A stretch of 64,000 nucleotides of DNA from Halomonas sp. UBA3074 (GCF_002366715.1 NZ_DFBS01000012.1:1-64000); one strand, 5' to 3'; positions 1 through 9,145 are shown, numbered from the stretch's first letter. Notes: generated from the letters alone by a model not told the origin. A program made the numbers and translations.

Positions 1-2233
1 ACTCAGAGTCTGCATCCAACAAGTTTGCCTGCTCATTAGAGGCAACTCCTTTAGCGAAAACTTCCATGCCCAAGCACTTACCCAGCTCAATGACTGATGA
101 GGACAGCTGCTGATCACGATGAGAGCCGGATAAACGCTTAACTAAAGAAGAACTGACTTTTAAGGTATCTACAGGCAAAGCGTTTAAGTCTGATAAAGAA
201 GAATACCCGGTGCCAAAATCGTCAACAACTATCATAACTCCCAGTTTTTTGATCTCGGCAAAGATACTCGCTGTACGCTGAACATTTTGCAGCAGCATGC
301 TCTCTGTAATTACCAACTCGAGAAACCTGGGATTCATTCCAGTAACGGCTAACGCCTCTTTAATAATCGTCACAAAGCTATTGTCATAAAACTGACGGGC
401 TGAAATTGTGACCGCCATTGTTGATACGGGAGACCCTTCCTGTTGCCAAAGCATGTTTTGCCTACAAGCATTTTCAAGCACCCATTGAGCGATAGGCATA
501 GCCAAGCCGCTATCTTCAGCCAGAGTCATGAATTGGGCGGCCTCAAGTAATCCAAGCGTAGGATGTTGCCAGCGAAGCAACGCCTCCATGCCAAGCGTGC
601 AGCCTACTTCGATGTCATGCTTTGACTGGAAAAACAACCTAAACTCATGGCCTGAAAGCGCACGATGTAAGCCAGACTCCAAGGTTAAACGCACATCCAT
701 TTCCGCACTTAGCTCATCGGTATAAAACTGAACATTATTTTTACCCAGTTGCTTTGCCTGATACATCGCCATATCGGCGCTTTTCATTAACGTTTGCTCG
801 TCAAAACCGTTAATCGGATATATCGCGACGCCAATACTTACCGAAACATGGCACTCATGGCCAGCTAGCATAAAGGGCTCTCTAATGCAGGAGAGGATAT
901 TTTTGGCGATAGGCTTAATCTGGTCTTGCCTGCTGACCTTACTCAAAAGGATGACGAATTCATCACCCCCTAGCCGAGCAACGATATCGCTTTCACGCAC
1001 CGAAGAAGCCAAGCGCCTAGCGGCTTCTTGCAGAAGATGATCTCCAGCATCGTGTCCCAGGGTGTCATTGATTAACTTAAAGCGGTCAAGGTCCAAGAAA
1101 AGCAGCGCGAAGGATTCGCTGTGCCGCCCACTAAGCTTCACGGTTTGAGTAATCAAGTGGCTCAAAAAAGCTCGATTAGGCAAGTCAGTTAGCGTGTCAT
1201 GGAAAGCCAAGTGTTCAACCTGCTGAGCATGTAATATACGCTCTCCCATTACCCGCTGCCGTGCCCGTTGAAGTTGCCAACTCAAACGACCGAGCATGGC
1301 TAGAATGATGAGTAACAGGCCGCTTGTCCAACCGGCTCGCTGCCAATAGTATCGCGCCAGTTGGCGAGCCGCGACCAACTGCTCCTGAGCAGAAAGCCCT
1401 ACCACTATTGAGAGAGGAAAGTCATACAGTTCGCGCACCAGCGTATAGCGCTCAACCCCTTGCCAGTGGGTCATAAAGGGCGCACTCACAGCATCCAATG
1501 TACTACTTTTCCAGACGTCTATATCCATCAACTCGCCTGAATGAATAGCATCTCCAGAACGCCTGACACGCACAATGCCATCCGCCCCCACCAGCGCGAG
1601 CATGCCCTGTCGCCCCAAAGAACGAGCTTCATAACTGCTCACAAAGTAATTAGTATCAATCGCGACAATGACCCAGCCTGAGCTTTTATCTTGCTCAGGC
1701 GTTAATGGCCTAGTGAAGGTGAGCTGCTTTTCCTGAGAAACAGCAGACTCACCCACTGCAAAATAATCGCCATTCTGCCCTGCTTCTAAAAGCCCTGGTA
1801 AGCGCTGACCAAATAGCTCTGGATCAGTGGTCTCAATCACCATGCCGTTCGAATCAACAATACTGATGGTAAAAAGCAGTGCAGGGGGCAGCAGCCGTTG
1901 CTCGTTTAACACACTGAGCACGCTTGTATGATCGCTCCTATTAGCGGTAAAACGTACTAACTTTAGGGTCGTATCGATTTCTCTGAGGGCTCGTACAACC
2001 CGAGCTTCGTAGGTGTCGGTTATTTCAGCTACGGACAGCTCTGCTTGGCGCTCAATGGACATACGCTCTTTATTGACTAAAAAATAAGCACTTCCCCATA
2101 TAACCAACAGCATCATAAAAGCCACAAGGCTAAATAACACCAATGGTTCTACAAGGTAATGCGACCAACGATGATTGAAGGTTTTGGATGAGCTGACCAG
2201 GCTCGATCCTGTTTGATCATTGAGACTACTCAA
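1..2233 (-). CDS. Membrane GGDEF-EAL signalling protein, C-terminus cut by window edge
   Basis: About 744 codons are visible; the stop lies outside the window. The order is a transmembrane helix (about residues 28-52), a periplasmic Cache-like sensor region, a second helix (about 300-320), GGDEF, then EAL. The diguanylate cyclase half looks active: GGDEF is intact at about residue 422 and an RxxD inhibitory site (RESD) sits five residues before it. The EAL half keeps EAL (about 550) and DDFGTGYSS (about 671). However, the conserved Asn of the N-x-S-A-R motif is Thr (about 609), and the usual AEGVE reads AKGVA (about 728), so phosphodiesterase activity is doubtful. No ATG precedes the first helix. 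The best start is TTG at 2233, which overlaps the end of the upstream binding-protein gene by 8 bp and implies coupled translation. It is the last gene of an operon with the porin-like and binding-protein genes. Confidence 0.88.
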   Translation of the reverse strand, partial: MSSLNDQTGSSLVSSSKTFNHRWSHYLVEPLVLFSLVAFMMLLVIWGSAYFLVNKERMSIERQAELSVAEITDTYEARVVRALREIDTTLKLVRFTANRSDHTSVLSVLNEQRLLPPALLFTISIVDSNGMVIETTDPELFGQRLPGLLEAGQNGDYFAVGESAVSQEKQLTFTRPLTPEQDKSSGWVIVAIDTNYFVSSYEARSLGRQGMLALVGADGIVRVRRSGDAIHSGELMDIDVWKSSTLDAVSAPFMTHWQGVERYTLVRELYDFPLSIVVGLSAQEQLVAARQLARYYWQRAGWTSGLLLIILAMLGRLSWQLQRARQRVMGERILHAQQVEHLAFHDTLTDLPNRAFLSHLITQTVKLSGRHSESFALLFLDLDRFKLINDTLGHDAGDHLLQEAARRLASSVRESDIVARLGGDEFVILLSKVSRQDQIKPIAKNILSCIREPFMLAGHECHVSVSIGVAIYPINGFDEQTLMKSADMAMYQAKQLGKNNVQFYTDELSAEMDVRLTLESGLHRALSGHEFRLFFQSKHDIEVGCTLGMEALLRWQHPTLGLLEAAQFMTLAEDSGLAMPIAQWVLENACRQNMLWQQEGSPVSTMAVTISARQFYDNSFVTIIKEALAVTGMNPRFLELVITESMLLQNVQRTASIFAEIKKLGVMIVVDDFGTGYSSLSDLNALPVDTLKVSSSLVKRLSGSHRDQQLSSSVIELGKCLGMEVFAKGVASNEQANLLDADSE

Positions 2234-2663
2234 TTGTCACCACTCTCAAACGCTCATCAAAAAAGGCAGAGTCAATATAGCCCAGTGCTTTTACATCACT
2301 GACTAATCGCTCGACCACTGCGCGACTATTAGCCAGCGCCTGAGGCGGCTGCCCTCGCCCGGTAAATATCTGCCTGGCCCAATGTGCTTTGATCTGGGCA
2401 GGGGTTTGCCCCGTGTAACGGGCGTAGAACTCACTTCTCGTTGCCGCACCTTCAGTCATATCCAAGGGCACCACCTGCAACCCGTTAACTATCAACGAGC
2501 GGCGCCCTAAATAAACATCCTTGAGATCGCTGTTGGTAAGATGAGTGAAAGGTGCCTCGGCGGATACCACCACCAACATTTCGGCTGAAGCAGGATGATA
2601 AGCCATGCTCAACATTGCACCCAACAAGAGGCTGATTCCAGATCCCGTTAGACGTTTAAGCAT
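2226..2663 (-). CDS. Small periplasmic phosphate-binding-like (PstS-type) protein
   Basis: A 145-residue protein with a signal peptide ending near AxA (HPASA). The rest resembles one lobe of the PstS/PBP-like superfamily, with a hallmark 'lsd-l..iylGr' stretch (DLKDVYLGRR) and a conserved FY-R segment. It is far shorter than a full two-lobed PstS, as in the small PBP-like proteins encoded beside two-component or c-di-GMP genes. ATG at 2663 is chosen because AGGAG lies 7 nt upstream; a GTG two codons earlier would crowd that site. It lies between the porin-like gene (11 bp) and the GGDEF-EAL gene (8-bp overlap). I infer that it presents a ligand to, or modulates, the Cache domain of the GGDEF protein. 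The ligand is unknown. Confidence 0.75.
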   Translation of the reverse strand: MLKRLTGSGISLLLGAMLSMAYHPASAEMLVVVSAEAPFTHLTNSDLKDVYLGRRSLIVNGLQVVPLDMTEGAATRSEFYARYTGQTPAQIKAHWARQIFTGRGQPPQALANSRAVVERLVSDVKALGYIDSAFFDERLRVVTIE

Positions 2664-2674
2664 TGCCACTCTCC

Positions 2675-3904
2675 TTAAAACACAAAGTCGAGCGCAAGGC
2701 TGAACAGGTTAATACGTCCACCTGGGGTAAACTCAGGCTGTTGATTAATCAGCCCCCCAGATGACCCTGAGCGCATATCGATGCGATCATACTGGGCAGT
2801 AAGGGCAATACCGGGCCGAAAATCCCAGCGAGTACCAACGGTTATGCTCTCTTGCTGCATTCCGCTGGATAGGAACTCATTTAATACGCCATTAAGTAGC
2901 CGAGCACCTTCTGCAAAGGGCGATGGATACAGGCCAGCCGTTAACCCAGGCTCAGACGTATTACTAGTGACTTTTGCTCGCGCCACACCGACATATGGTG
3001 TCCACTCGGCGACACGATAACCGACTGTCATGTAGGCCCCTTCACTCTCCCCGAGCAAAGAAGGCGACGAAGAGCGTGCCCACTCGCCCATAACAAACCA
3101 TGAACCTGGGTCATATCCTAACCCAATGTTCAATAGGCTCGTACGCTTGCCATCGACTCCATAACGGCTAGCAAGCTCTTCGCCAGGCAGACCAAAAAGA
3201 CGGTATGCGTCAAAGAATTGTGAGAGCTCATCCGCGCTTACCTTCAGTTCACCGTAGCTGGCAAACAGGGTGGTATCTCCCCAATGAGTGCGGTGAGAAA
3301 CGCCCCAGGAATCGCTTGCGTCGATACTACCCGTCGAGTAATCCACGCTGCCACCACCATAATTCATCTGCAATTCATTGGTGGCCTCCCCTATTCGGTA
3401 TCGATAGCGAATATCAACGCCATCGAAATTGGCTACCGGAATTAAACGATAAATTTCTTGTGGAGGTCGTACCCATGGAGTGGCGTAATTAACTTTACGA
3501 TGTTCAGAGGCCATGAATGAGCTCTGCACCATACGTCCAACGCGAAAACTAAGATTAGGCGTAACCTCGTACTGGACATTCGCCCATTCAACGTAAGGTG
3601 TGAAGGAGCCGTCGTAGCGCTTGTCGCTGACCACCTGAACAACAGAGGAAACGTTAGGTGTGATACGCAGCGTAGTTTGAAGCCCTAAGCGGCTATCAAC
3701 TTCTGCGCTCCAATCATGGCTGTACCCAGCCCCTTGAGAAGCAAAAGGGTCATTAACGAAGTCAGCATTTTGCTCGTCAGAATGAACGACACCCAAGGTG
3801 CCAAAACCATTAAATTCCAGATTCGGTAAGGAGCTATCAGCAATTAAGGCGCCACTTTGGGTAACGATCAAAATGGCGAAGAGCCAAGTGACTTGCCTTA
3901 CCAT
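2675..3904 (-). CDS. Porin-like outer membrane beta-barrel protein
   Basis: 409 residues. A signal peptide of about 22 residues is followed by a region rich in alternating aromatic and polar strands, and the protein ends in Phe (LDFVF), the typical C-terminal signature for barrel insertion by BAM. The start of the mature protein (FNGFGTLGVVHSD) resembles putative porins encoded next to GGDEF proteins. It is the first gene of the three-gene operon, about 60 nt downstream of a good promoter. Its role is probably passage or sensing of a small ligand at the outer membrane, but no substrate can be read from the sequence. Confidence 0.7.
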   Translation of the reverse strand: MVRQVTWLFAILIVTQSGALIADSSLPNLEFNGFGTLGVVHSDEQNADFVNDPFASQGAGYSHDWSAEVDSRLGLQTTLRITPNVSSVVQVVSDKRYDGSFTPYVEWANVQYEVTPNLSFRVGRMVQSSFMASEHRKVNYATPWVRPPQEIYRLIPVANFDGVDIRYRYRIGEATNELQMNYGGGSVDYSTGSIDASDSWGVSHRTHWGDTTLFASYGELKVSADELSQFFDAYRLFGLPGEELASRYGVDGKRTSLLNIGLGYDPGSWFVMGEWARSSSPSLLGESEGAYMTVGYRVAEWTPYVGVARAKVTSNTSEPGLTAGLYPSPFAEGARLLNGVLNEFLSSGMQQESITVGTRWDFRPGIALTAQYDRIDMRSGSSGGLINQQPEFTPGGRINLFSLALDFVF

Positions 3905-3971
3905 GCTCGTTCCCTATTTTGTCAGTTATATGCTGTGAGCTGCTGAGTATTAGCTCGGTAGGTCTGGGAGT

Positions 3972-4000
3972 ATTAAATCGGCAGGATGATGCTAAGTCAA
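3972..4000 (-). promoter_or_regulatory. Sigma70-type promoter of the porin/binding-protein/GGDEF operon
   Basis: On the minus strand TTGACT (3995-4000) and TTTAAT (3972-3977) are separated by 17 bp, each matching 5 of 6 consensus bases. The predicted start is near 3965, giving a leader of about 60 nt before the porin ATG. The remainder of the 160-bp gap to the helicase gene shows no terminator or other motif I can support. Confidence 0.6.
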
Positions 4001-4064
4001 ACAGCCCTAAAGCTTAATTTGAACTCAAATGTAAAAGAGTGTGTACTAATTCGAAATCAATTAC

Positions 4065-6275
4065 TTAACCAGCAAGCGAAGAACCCGTTTCCAACACTTC
4101 AATCGGCGCTCGCCGGGCAATGAGTCGCCTTCGCCCTGCCTGAACAAAACGCACATCAATCACCGGGTCGCTGGCGCTCCCCTCGACCGCCGCCACTTCA
4201 CCTATGCCAAATACTGCATGATGAAGCCGTTGACCGGGGTAGAACTTCACCTCTGCTGAATAACCTGCTTTGGCCTCTTCAACCGGTACCGGCGCAAGCA
4301 CAATATCATCGCGCCCCAGCCGCGCCAGATAGCGCTCAACCAGACTGACCGAGGCCACCTGGAGCGAAGCGGCAGGTGCGCTGGCACCCGCCAGGCAGGA
4401 AGCCACTCGCATACTGTCTTGCCAGGCACTCTCGCCAATAAAGCGACTGGGGCGGTGCGCGCCGCCATCATGAAGTACCAGAAGCTGTTCTTGGGCACGC
4501 GTGATGGCCACGTAGAAAAGCCGTCGCTCCTCTTCCAAGCGCTCGTCGCTAAGCGGATTATCGCGGCTATAGTGGGGAAAATCCTCTTCATTGACGCCAA
4601 CCACCGCGACCAAAGGCCACTCCAGTCCTTTAGCGCCGTGCACAGTACTAATGAGGACACCGCCCGCCTGGTTCTCAACCGGGCGCTCCAGCAGCTCGAT
4701 AAACGCATCTGGGTCTTGCACGCTCTCAGCCTGCTCGATCAAGACATCGAGCAAGCGAACGTCCTCTTCACCCTTATCCCGTCGTGCGGCCGCACGTTTA
4801 AGCGTTTTTTCCGCCTCGATGGTTTCCACCACGTGTCTTAACAGATCGGCAGGTGGCCATGCACTCAGTTTTGGCAAGTCACATAGCAGCGTCCAGCGCT
4901 TTTTAAGCGTGCGCCGCTGAATTGGCTTTAACGCCGATAACATAGGATCATGCCGTTCGGGCCACTGCTGGGTCGATGCCAATTGATAGGCTAACCGCTG
5001 CAGCCGTTCACGGGCGACAAAGGGAGTCGGCTGAGAAAGCAGCAGTAACAGTTGCTGAGGGTCACGCAACAGATCCGGACGACGTGACAGTTTTAAATAC
5101 CCAGCCAAGGCCTGCACCAGCGGTAGCCGAAAAACAAAACGGTCCTCACGCTGCAGCCGAAAGGGAATACCCGCCTGCAAAAGCGCCAGCTGAAACGGCA
5201 CCGATAGCGCCCAACTACGCACCAGCAAACTGGCCTCGTTAAACGCTCGCCCCTGGGCCTGCCAATCCATCAGTGCGTCTAACAGCCGCCGACTGCCCTG
5301 GCCTACCGAAAGCTGCGTCTCCGGGTTATTAGGCGCCGCCAGACACAGTTGATTAGGGCGACGTTGGTTCGCGGCGATCGCATGATTAGCCGTCAGCGCC
5401 AGCGCGTGACCATGGCGAAACGTGGTCGATAGCGGGTAGTCGGTGGCAGCACCAAAGGTCGCTGTAAAGTTTTCCAGCATCGTGTCAGGCTTGGCGCCGC
5501 GCCACTCATAAATGCATTGATTGGCATCACCAACGGCCATCACATCCGCGCGACTGCCCACCAGCACCGATAAAAGGCGCTGCTGAGCGGCATTGATATC
5601 CTGGTATTCATCGATAATGACATGATCGAGATAGCCTTCGACGCGACCACGTAGGGCACTGCTCGCCTCCAATGCCTGCAGAGGGCGATAGAGCAGATCG
5701 GCATAAGTCATTACTCCTTCTGCCGCTAGGAGTCGCTCTGCTTCAGCAAACGCGGCCGGGAAATAGTCGGTATCCGGGTCAAAATTGAGCCGTTCATAGA
5801 GCGACTCTGGGGGGATCATTTCTGCTTTAACCAAGCCGCAGAAGTGAGCTAACGTTTCCAGCCGATCGCCTTCCAGCGCCGCATCACGACGCTCAACCGC
5901 ATCACTCAGGACATTAAGACTCGCTTGGCGAAGCAGCCGTTCTAATTGCCAATCGGCGGATAGTAACTGACGCGGCGCCAGCGCTCCCCAGCGGCATAAG
6001 CTTTGGGTCAAGCGGTGCCCCAGTGAGTGAAACGTGCGCACATCGGGTAGCGCCTGCCCAGCAGGTGCCATTGAGGCTAAACGACGCTGAAAATCATCTT
6101 TGGCCGAGCGGTTAAACATCAGCACTAAGATACGCTTGGGCGGCACATCATTCGCCAGCAGATGAAGCACTCGAGCGGCCATCGTCGTGGTTTTGCCCGC
6201 CCCAGCGACGGCCGCTACCCGCGCATGCCCTGCTTGATGGTTAACAACGGCCTGCTGTTCAGCGGTTAACTTCAC
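4065..6275 (-). CDS. UvrD/Rep-like superfamily I DNA helicase
   Basis: 736 residues with all SF1A motifs in order. These are Walker A AGAGKTTT (about 23-30), Walker B IIDEYQD, motif III GDANQCIYEWRGA, motif IV TTFRHG, motif V STVHGAKGLEW and motif VI FYVAITRAQ. A C-terminal HAVFGIG...V-V-F segment resembles the Tudor-like tail of UvrD/PcrA. It should be an ATP-driven 3'-5' DNA translocase in repair or replication restart. At 736 residues it is near UvrD length, but I would not name it uvrD without a tree. The start is GTG at 6275, overlapping the stop of the upstream DUF1285 gene (GTGA) and preceded by GAGG. No clear terminator follows. Confidence 0.88.
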   Translation of the reverse strand: MKLTAEQQAVVNHQAGHARVAAVAGAGKTTTMAARVLHLLANDVPPKRILVLMFNRSAKDDFQRRLASMAPAGQALPDVRTFHSLGHRLTQSLCRWGALAPRQLLSADWQLERLLRQASLNVLSDAVERRDAALEGDRLETLAHFCGLVKAEMIPPESLYERLNFDPDTDYFPAAFAEAERLLAAEGVMTYADLLYRPLQALEASSALRGRVEGYLDHVIIDEYQDINAAQQRLLSVLVGSRADVMAVGDANQCIYEWRGAKPDTMLENFTATFGAATDYPLSTTFRHGHALALTANHAIAANQRRPNQLCLAAPNNPETQLSVGQGSRRLLDALMDWQAQGRAFNEASLLVRSWALSVPFQLALLQAGIPFRLQREDRFVFRLPLVQALAGYLKLSRRPDLLRDPQQLLLLLSQPTPFVARERLQRLAYQLASTQQWPERHDPMLSALKPIQRRTLKKRWTLLCDLPKLSAWPPADLLRHVVETIEAEKTLKRAAARRDKGEEDVRLLDVLIEQAESVQDPDAFIELLERPVENQAGGVLISTVHGAKGLEWPLVAVVGVNEEDFPHYSRDNPLSDERLEEERRLFYVAITRAQEQLLVLHDGGAHRPSRFIGESAWQDSMRVASCLAGASAPAASLQVASVSLVERYLARLGRDDIVLAPVPVEEAKAGYSAEVKFYPGQRLHHAVFGIGEVAAVEGSASDPVIDVRFVQAGRRRLIARRAPIEVLETGSSLAG

Positions 6276-6844
6276 ATCGCCTCGCCTGATGATTCACTGT
6301 CTACCTGACCGAGCACAAACCAGTGACCGGCGCTCATGACCCCGATCTCCGTCTTGCCATCCATAGCGTCACGCGTTTCTGCAGCCTCCACCAACTGGTA
6401 ATACACATTGCGGTGGAGCCTAGCCGCCAGACCGAAACGCACCGGCAGTTGCGGCACGGCTTCGCCTTGGGGGGTCAACGTCACGGAGAGCGGATGTTCG
6501 GCATCCAGGCGAACGACGTCATCAAACTGCGTGGTAAACCACCAAGCGTCGTCATGAAAATCGGCCTCTACGGCGACCAACGGTAGGTCATCGACCTCTA
6601 TTCGCCAACGCTCGACTGGCGTCACCAAACAGTAACCATCTTCATCAAGACGCAGCAGCGTGGCTAATAAACGCGCTATCTTGGGCCGGGCAAAAGGCTC
6701 GCCTTCGTGCCACCAGCGGCCATCTGAATGAATACGCAGGTTCATGTCTCCAGAGAGCGGCGGCTGCCACTGATCAAGAGGAGGAATGGTGCCAGCCCGT
6801 TCTCCCTCTTCACCACGTTGTGACAGCAATCTATCGATGTTCAT
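6272..6844 (-). CDS. DUF1285 family protein
   Basis: 190 residues, recognisable as DUF1285 from the early P-P-(L/V)-xxW segment, the repeated WWHEGEPFARPKIARLL region and VRFGLAARLHRNVYYQL near the C-terminus. No enzyme motif or membrane segment is visible, and the function of the family is not established as far as I know. AAGGAGGGCGAG directly before the ATG is a very strong ribosome-binding site. The stop overlaps the helicase start by 4 bp, so the two are probably coupled. It lies 34 bp downstream of tatD at the end of the tmk-holB-pilZ-tatD series. Confidence 0.8.
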   Translation of the reverse strand: MNIDRLLSQRGEEGERAGTIPPLDQWQPPLSGDMNLRIHSDGRWWHEGEPFARPKIARLLATLLRLDEDGYCLVTPVERWRIEVDDLPLVAVEADFHDDAWWFTTQFDDVVRLDAEHPLSVTLTPQGEAVPQLPVRFGLAARLHRNVYYQLVEAAETRDAMDGKTEIGVMSAGHWFVLGQVDSESSGEAM

Positions 6845-6878
6845 CTCGCCCTCCTTGCTTTAGCGTACTCACCCCAGA

Positions 6879-7709
6879 CTATAGAAGACCAGACTGTGCC
6901 AATGCCTCTTTGACATGGTCGGGCGCATCAGGTGCGGCGGCACGAAAGAGTTGATAAAAGTTCGCAGTGGTCTGCATGGCGACCTCGTCAACACTAATCC
7001 CACGCGCCGTAGCGATGCATTCCGCCACTTCCACCACCCAGGCGGGTTCATTGGGCTTGCCGCGATAAGGAACAGGGGCAAGGTAGGGGCTATCGGTTTC
7101 GATGAGCAGGCGATCCAGCGGCAGTTGGCGAGCCAATTCCCGCAGTGGTGCGGCATTACGAAAGGTAATAATGCCCGATAACGAAATATAAAAGCCTAGC
7201 CTTACCGCTTCTCGCGCCATCGCCAAGTCTTCCGTAAAACAGTGTAATACACCGCCCACGCGGGGGTCGCTATATTCACGTAGCAAGGCAAGTGTTTCTT
7301 CTTTGGCTTCACGGGTGTGAACAATGACCGGCAGCTCCAATTCGCGGGCGGCCAGCAGATGGCGCTTAAACCGCTCATGCTGCACGCCCACTGGCACGCT
7401 GTCGCGATAGTGATAATCCAACCCGGTTTCACCGATGGCTACCGCGCCGTACTGCTCGGCGGCCTCTTTTATCTCCTCGACGCTGGGTTCGTTCTCGCTC
7501 TGGTGCAAAGGATGCAAGCCAGCTGAAATAACCACATCGTGGTGTGCACGCGCGATAGCGGCCAGCTTGGGCAGCTCTTCCAAGGTAACGGCAACCGCCA
7601 GAAACTGACTGACGTGGGCAGCTCGCGCCGCATCAAGCGTGGCAGCAAGGTCACCTCCGTGAGTCTGCTCGGATAAACGATCTAAATGACAGTGTGAATC
7701 GACAAACAT
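6879..7709 (-). CDS. tatD: TatD family metal-dependent hydrolase (DNase)
   Basis: 276 residues, the usual TatD length. The metal ligands of the TIM-barrel amidohydrolase fold are present: HxH in DSHCHLD (residues 4-10), Glu in AIGETGLDYHY, His in VIVHTREA, His in GVLHCFTE and the final Asp in LIETDSPYLAP. Members have 3'-5' exonuclease or DNase activity linked to DNA repair and quality control; the exact substrate here is inferred from the family. The gene sits 70 bp after pilZ, an arrangement also found in Pseudomonas (tmk-holB-pilZ-tatD). Confidence 0.92.
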   Translation of the reverse strand: MFVDSHCHLDRLSEQTHGGDLAATLDAARAAHVSQFLAVAVTLEELPKLAAIARAHHDVVISAGLHPLHQSENEPSVEEIKEAAEQYGAVAIGETGLDYHYRDSVPVGVQHERFKRHLLAARELELPVIVHTREAKEETLALLREYSDPRVGGVLHCFTEDLAMAREAVRLGFYISLSGIITFRNAAPLRELARQLPLDRLLIETDSPYLAPVPYRGKPNEPAWVVEVAECIATARGISVDEVAMQTTANFYQLFRAAAPDAPDHVKEALAQSGLL

Positions 7710-7779
7710 GCAGGTCTCGACAACAGATAGGTCACTAACGCAATGGACATTGAGTACAAAGCGTCAGCGACGGTTTTAT

Positions 7780-8115
7780 TCAAAGCGTAAACGACGGGGC
7801 GGCCTTGTCTAACTGCCCGGCAAGCAGCGTCTCAATGCGGTCACGCACTGGGTAATCTTGCTGGCTGAAATGCAGGCCAATCCCTGGCATACGGCGGCCA
7901 CTGACGCCTTCCGGCGACACCCACACCACTTGCCCGGTGATGGAAAGGCGTTCGCTTTCCCCCGGCAGCGTCAGAAGTAAAAAGACCTGCTGCCCCAGCG
8001 CATACGGTGTCCTTGTGGGTACAAAAATGCCACCGCGATCTAAAAAAGGCATATAGGCGGAGAGCAAGGTCGGCACGTCGGGAATGTGAAGAGAGAGCGC
8101 TTTCTGAGCTGCCAT
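7780..8115 (-). CDS. pilZ: PilZ domain protein, type IV pilus assembly type
   Basis: 111 residues from ATG at 8115, chosen because GCGAGG sits 5 nt upstream; a TTG at 8154 would extend into poorly conserved sequence. The body (LLSAYMPFLDRGGIFVPT ... VVWVSPEG) is the compact PilZ of the pilus system. It lacks the N-terminal RxxxR, and DxSxxG is replaced by DRGG, so direct c-di-GMP binding is unlikely. This agrees with what is known of orthodox P. aeruginosa PilZ, which acts with PilB and FimX in pilus extension. It lies 43 bp after holB in the same orientation. Confidence 0.88.
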   Translation of the reverse strand: MAAQKALSLHIPDVPTLLSAYMPFLDRGGIFVPTRTPYALGQQVFLLLTLPGESERLSITGQVVWVSPEGVSGRRMPGIGLHFSQQDYPVRDRIETLLAGQLDKAAPSFTL

Positions 8116-8158
8116 AACGACCTCGCTAGATGAGCGTGAAAGAGAAAGACACAACCCG

Positions 8159-9145
8159 CTAGGAGCGCAAAAGCGCCGACCAGCGCACTAACCAGGCTTC
8201 CAGCACCAGTTGGGGATTGGGATTAGCGCCCACCGCCAGCAATCGTCGCTGTTCGCGGGCATAATCCAGCAGCCGAAACCAATCCTGCACTCGGCCGTTT
8301 TTGACCGCTTGACGATAGAGCGGTTCTAAATCAGGGTTGTGCAACACTTCCGCCTCGCCAGACAAACCGAGACGAATCAGGTCTTCAAGCCAGGCAATAC
8401 CGTACCACAAGATGGCATCTATCGCCTGACGATCCAGCCGCGCAGCCTCAGAAACAGGCTCTGCCCCACGCACCAGTTGCTCAAAGCTATCGTGGATCTG
8501 GTGGCGCAAGGCTCGCTCTTCGGGCGCAGCCAACTCCACCGCCAAAAGCGGTAATCCGCCCGCTACCTGCCACCAGAAGTAGGCCTCGTCAGCGCTATTG
8601 AGTTTTTCGATTAGCCATCCGCGACACGCCTCAAAGGCCACGCTTGGCAATGACCACTGCTGACAGCGAGAGCGGATGGTCGGCAACATGCGAGACGGCA
8701 CGTCCGAAAGCAGAATGAACAGCGTTTTATCGCCCGGCTCTTCGAGGCTTTTGAGCAGCGCATTGGCGGCAGCGATGTTCATTGCCTCAGCCGGGGAGAT
8801 CACAATAACGCGGTAGCCACCCTGCTGGGCCGTTTGCGAGACAAAGCGATTCACCTCACGAATCGGGTCTATCCGAATCTGACGTTTGCCCTCTTCCGGC
8901 CCAACACGAAGCAAATCGGGATGGTATCCCGACGCCAGCATCCGGCAGCTGTGGCAATGACCACAGGCCTGCTCCTCAGGCTTGGCGCATAGCGTGCGTG
9001 CAATGAGCGCCTCCGCCAACGACTGTTTACCCAACCCATGAGCACCGTGAATGAGCAGCGCATGGGGCATGCGTCCACTATCGGCTAAGCGCGTCAACTG
9101 ATGCCAGAGGGCCAGATGCCAGGGCATAACGCCGGTTAACGCCAT
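8159..9145 (-). CDS. holB: DNA polymerase III subunit delta prime
   Basis: 328 residues. An AAA+ clamp-loader module with a degenerate P-loop (GAHGLGKQSLAE), a four-cysteine zinc site (C-x8-C-x2-C-x2-C near residues 51-66), a sensor-1 segment with LLKSLEEPG and the SRC-like motif (IRSRCQQW, about 160). This is the non-ATPase stator of the clamp loader. The first ATG overlaps the end of tmk by 10 bp; a second ATG six codons later (MPWHL) is an equally possible start. Confidence 0.93.
   Translation of the reverse strand: MALTGVMPWHLALWHQLTRLADSGRMPHALLIHGAHGLGKQSLAEALIARTLCAKPEEQACGHCHSCRMLASGYHPDLLRVGPEEGKRQIRIDPIREVNRFVSQTAQQGGYRVIVISPAEAMNIAAANALLKSLEEPGDKTLFILLSDVPSRMLPTIRSRCQQWSLPSVAFEACRGWLIEKLNSADEAYFWWQVAGGLPLLAVELAAPEERALRHQIHDSFEQLVRGAEPVSEAARLDRQAIDAILWYGIAWLEDLIRLGLSGEAEVLHNPDLEPLYRQAVKNGRVQDWFRLLDYAREQRRLLAVGANPNPQLVLEAWLVRWSALLRS

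Noticed and set aside
2226..2663. Full PstS phosphate-uptake locus
   Set aside because: The protein is only one lobe in length and no pstC, pstA or pstB is nearby, so it is not a transport system.
4247..4920. Antisense and shifted ORFs inside the helicase gene
   Set aside because: They lack ribosome-binding sites and family features, while the helicase frame carries all SF1 motifs.
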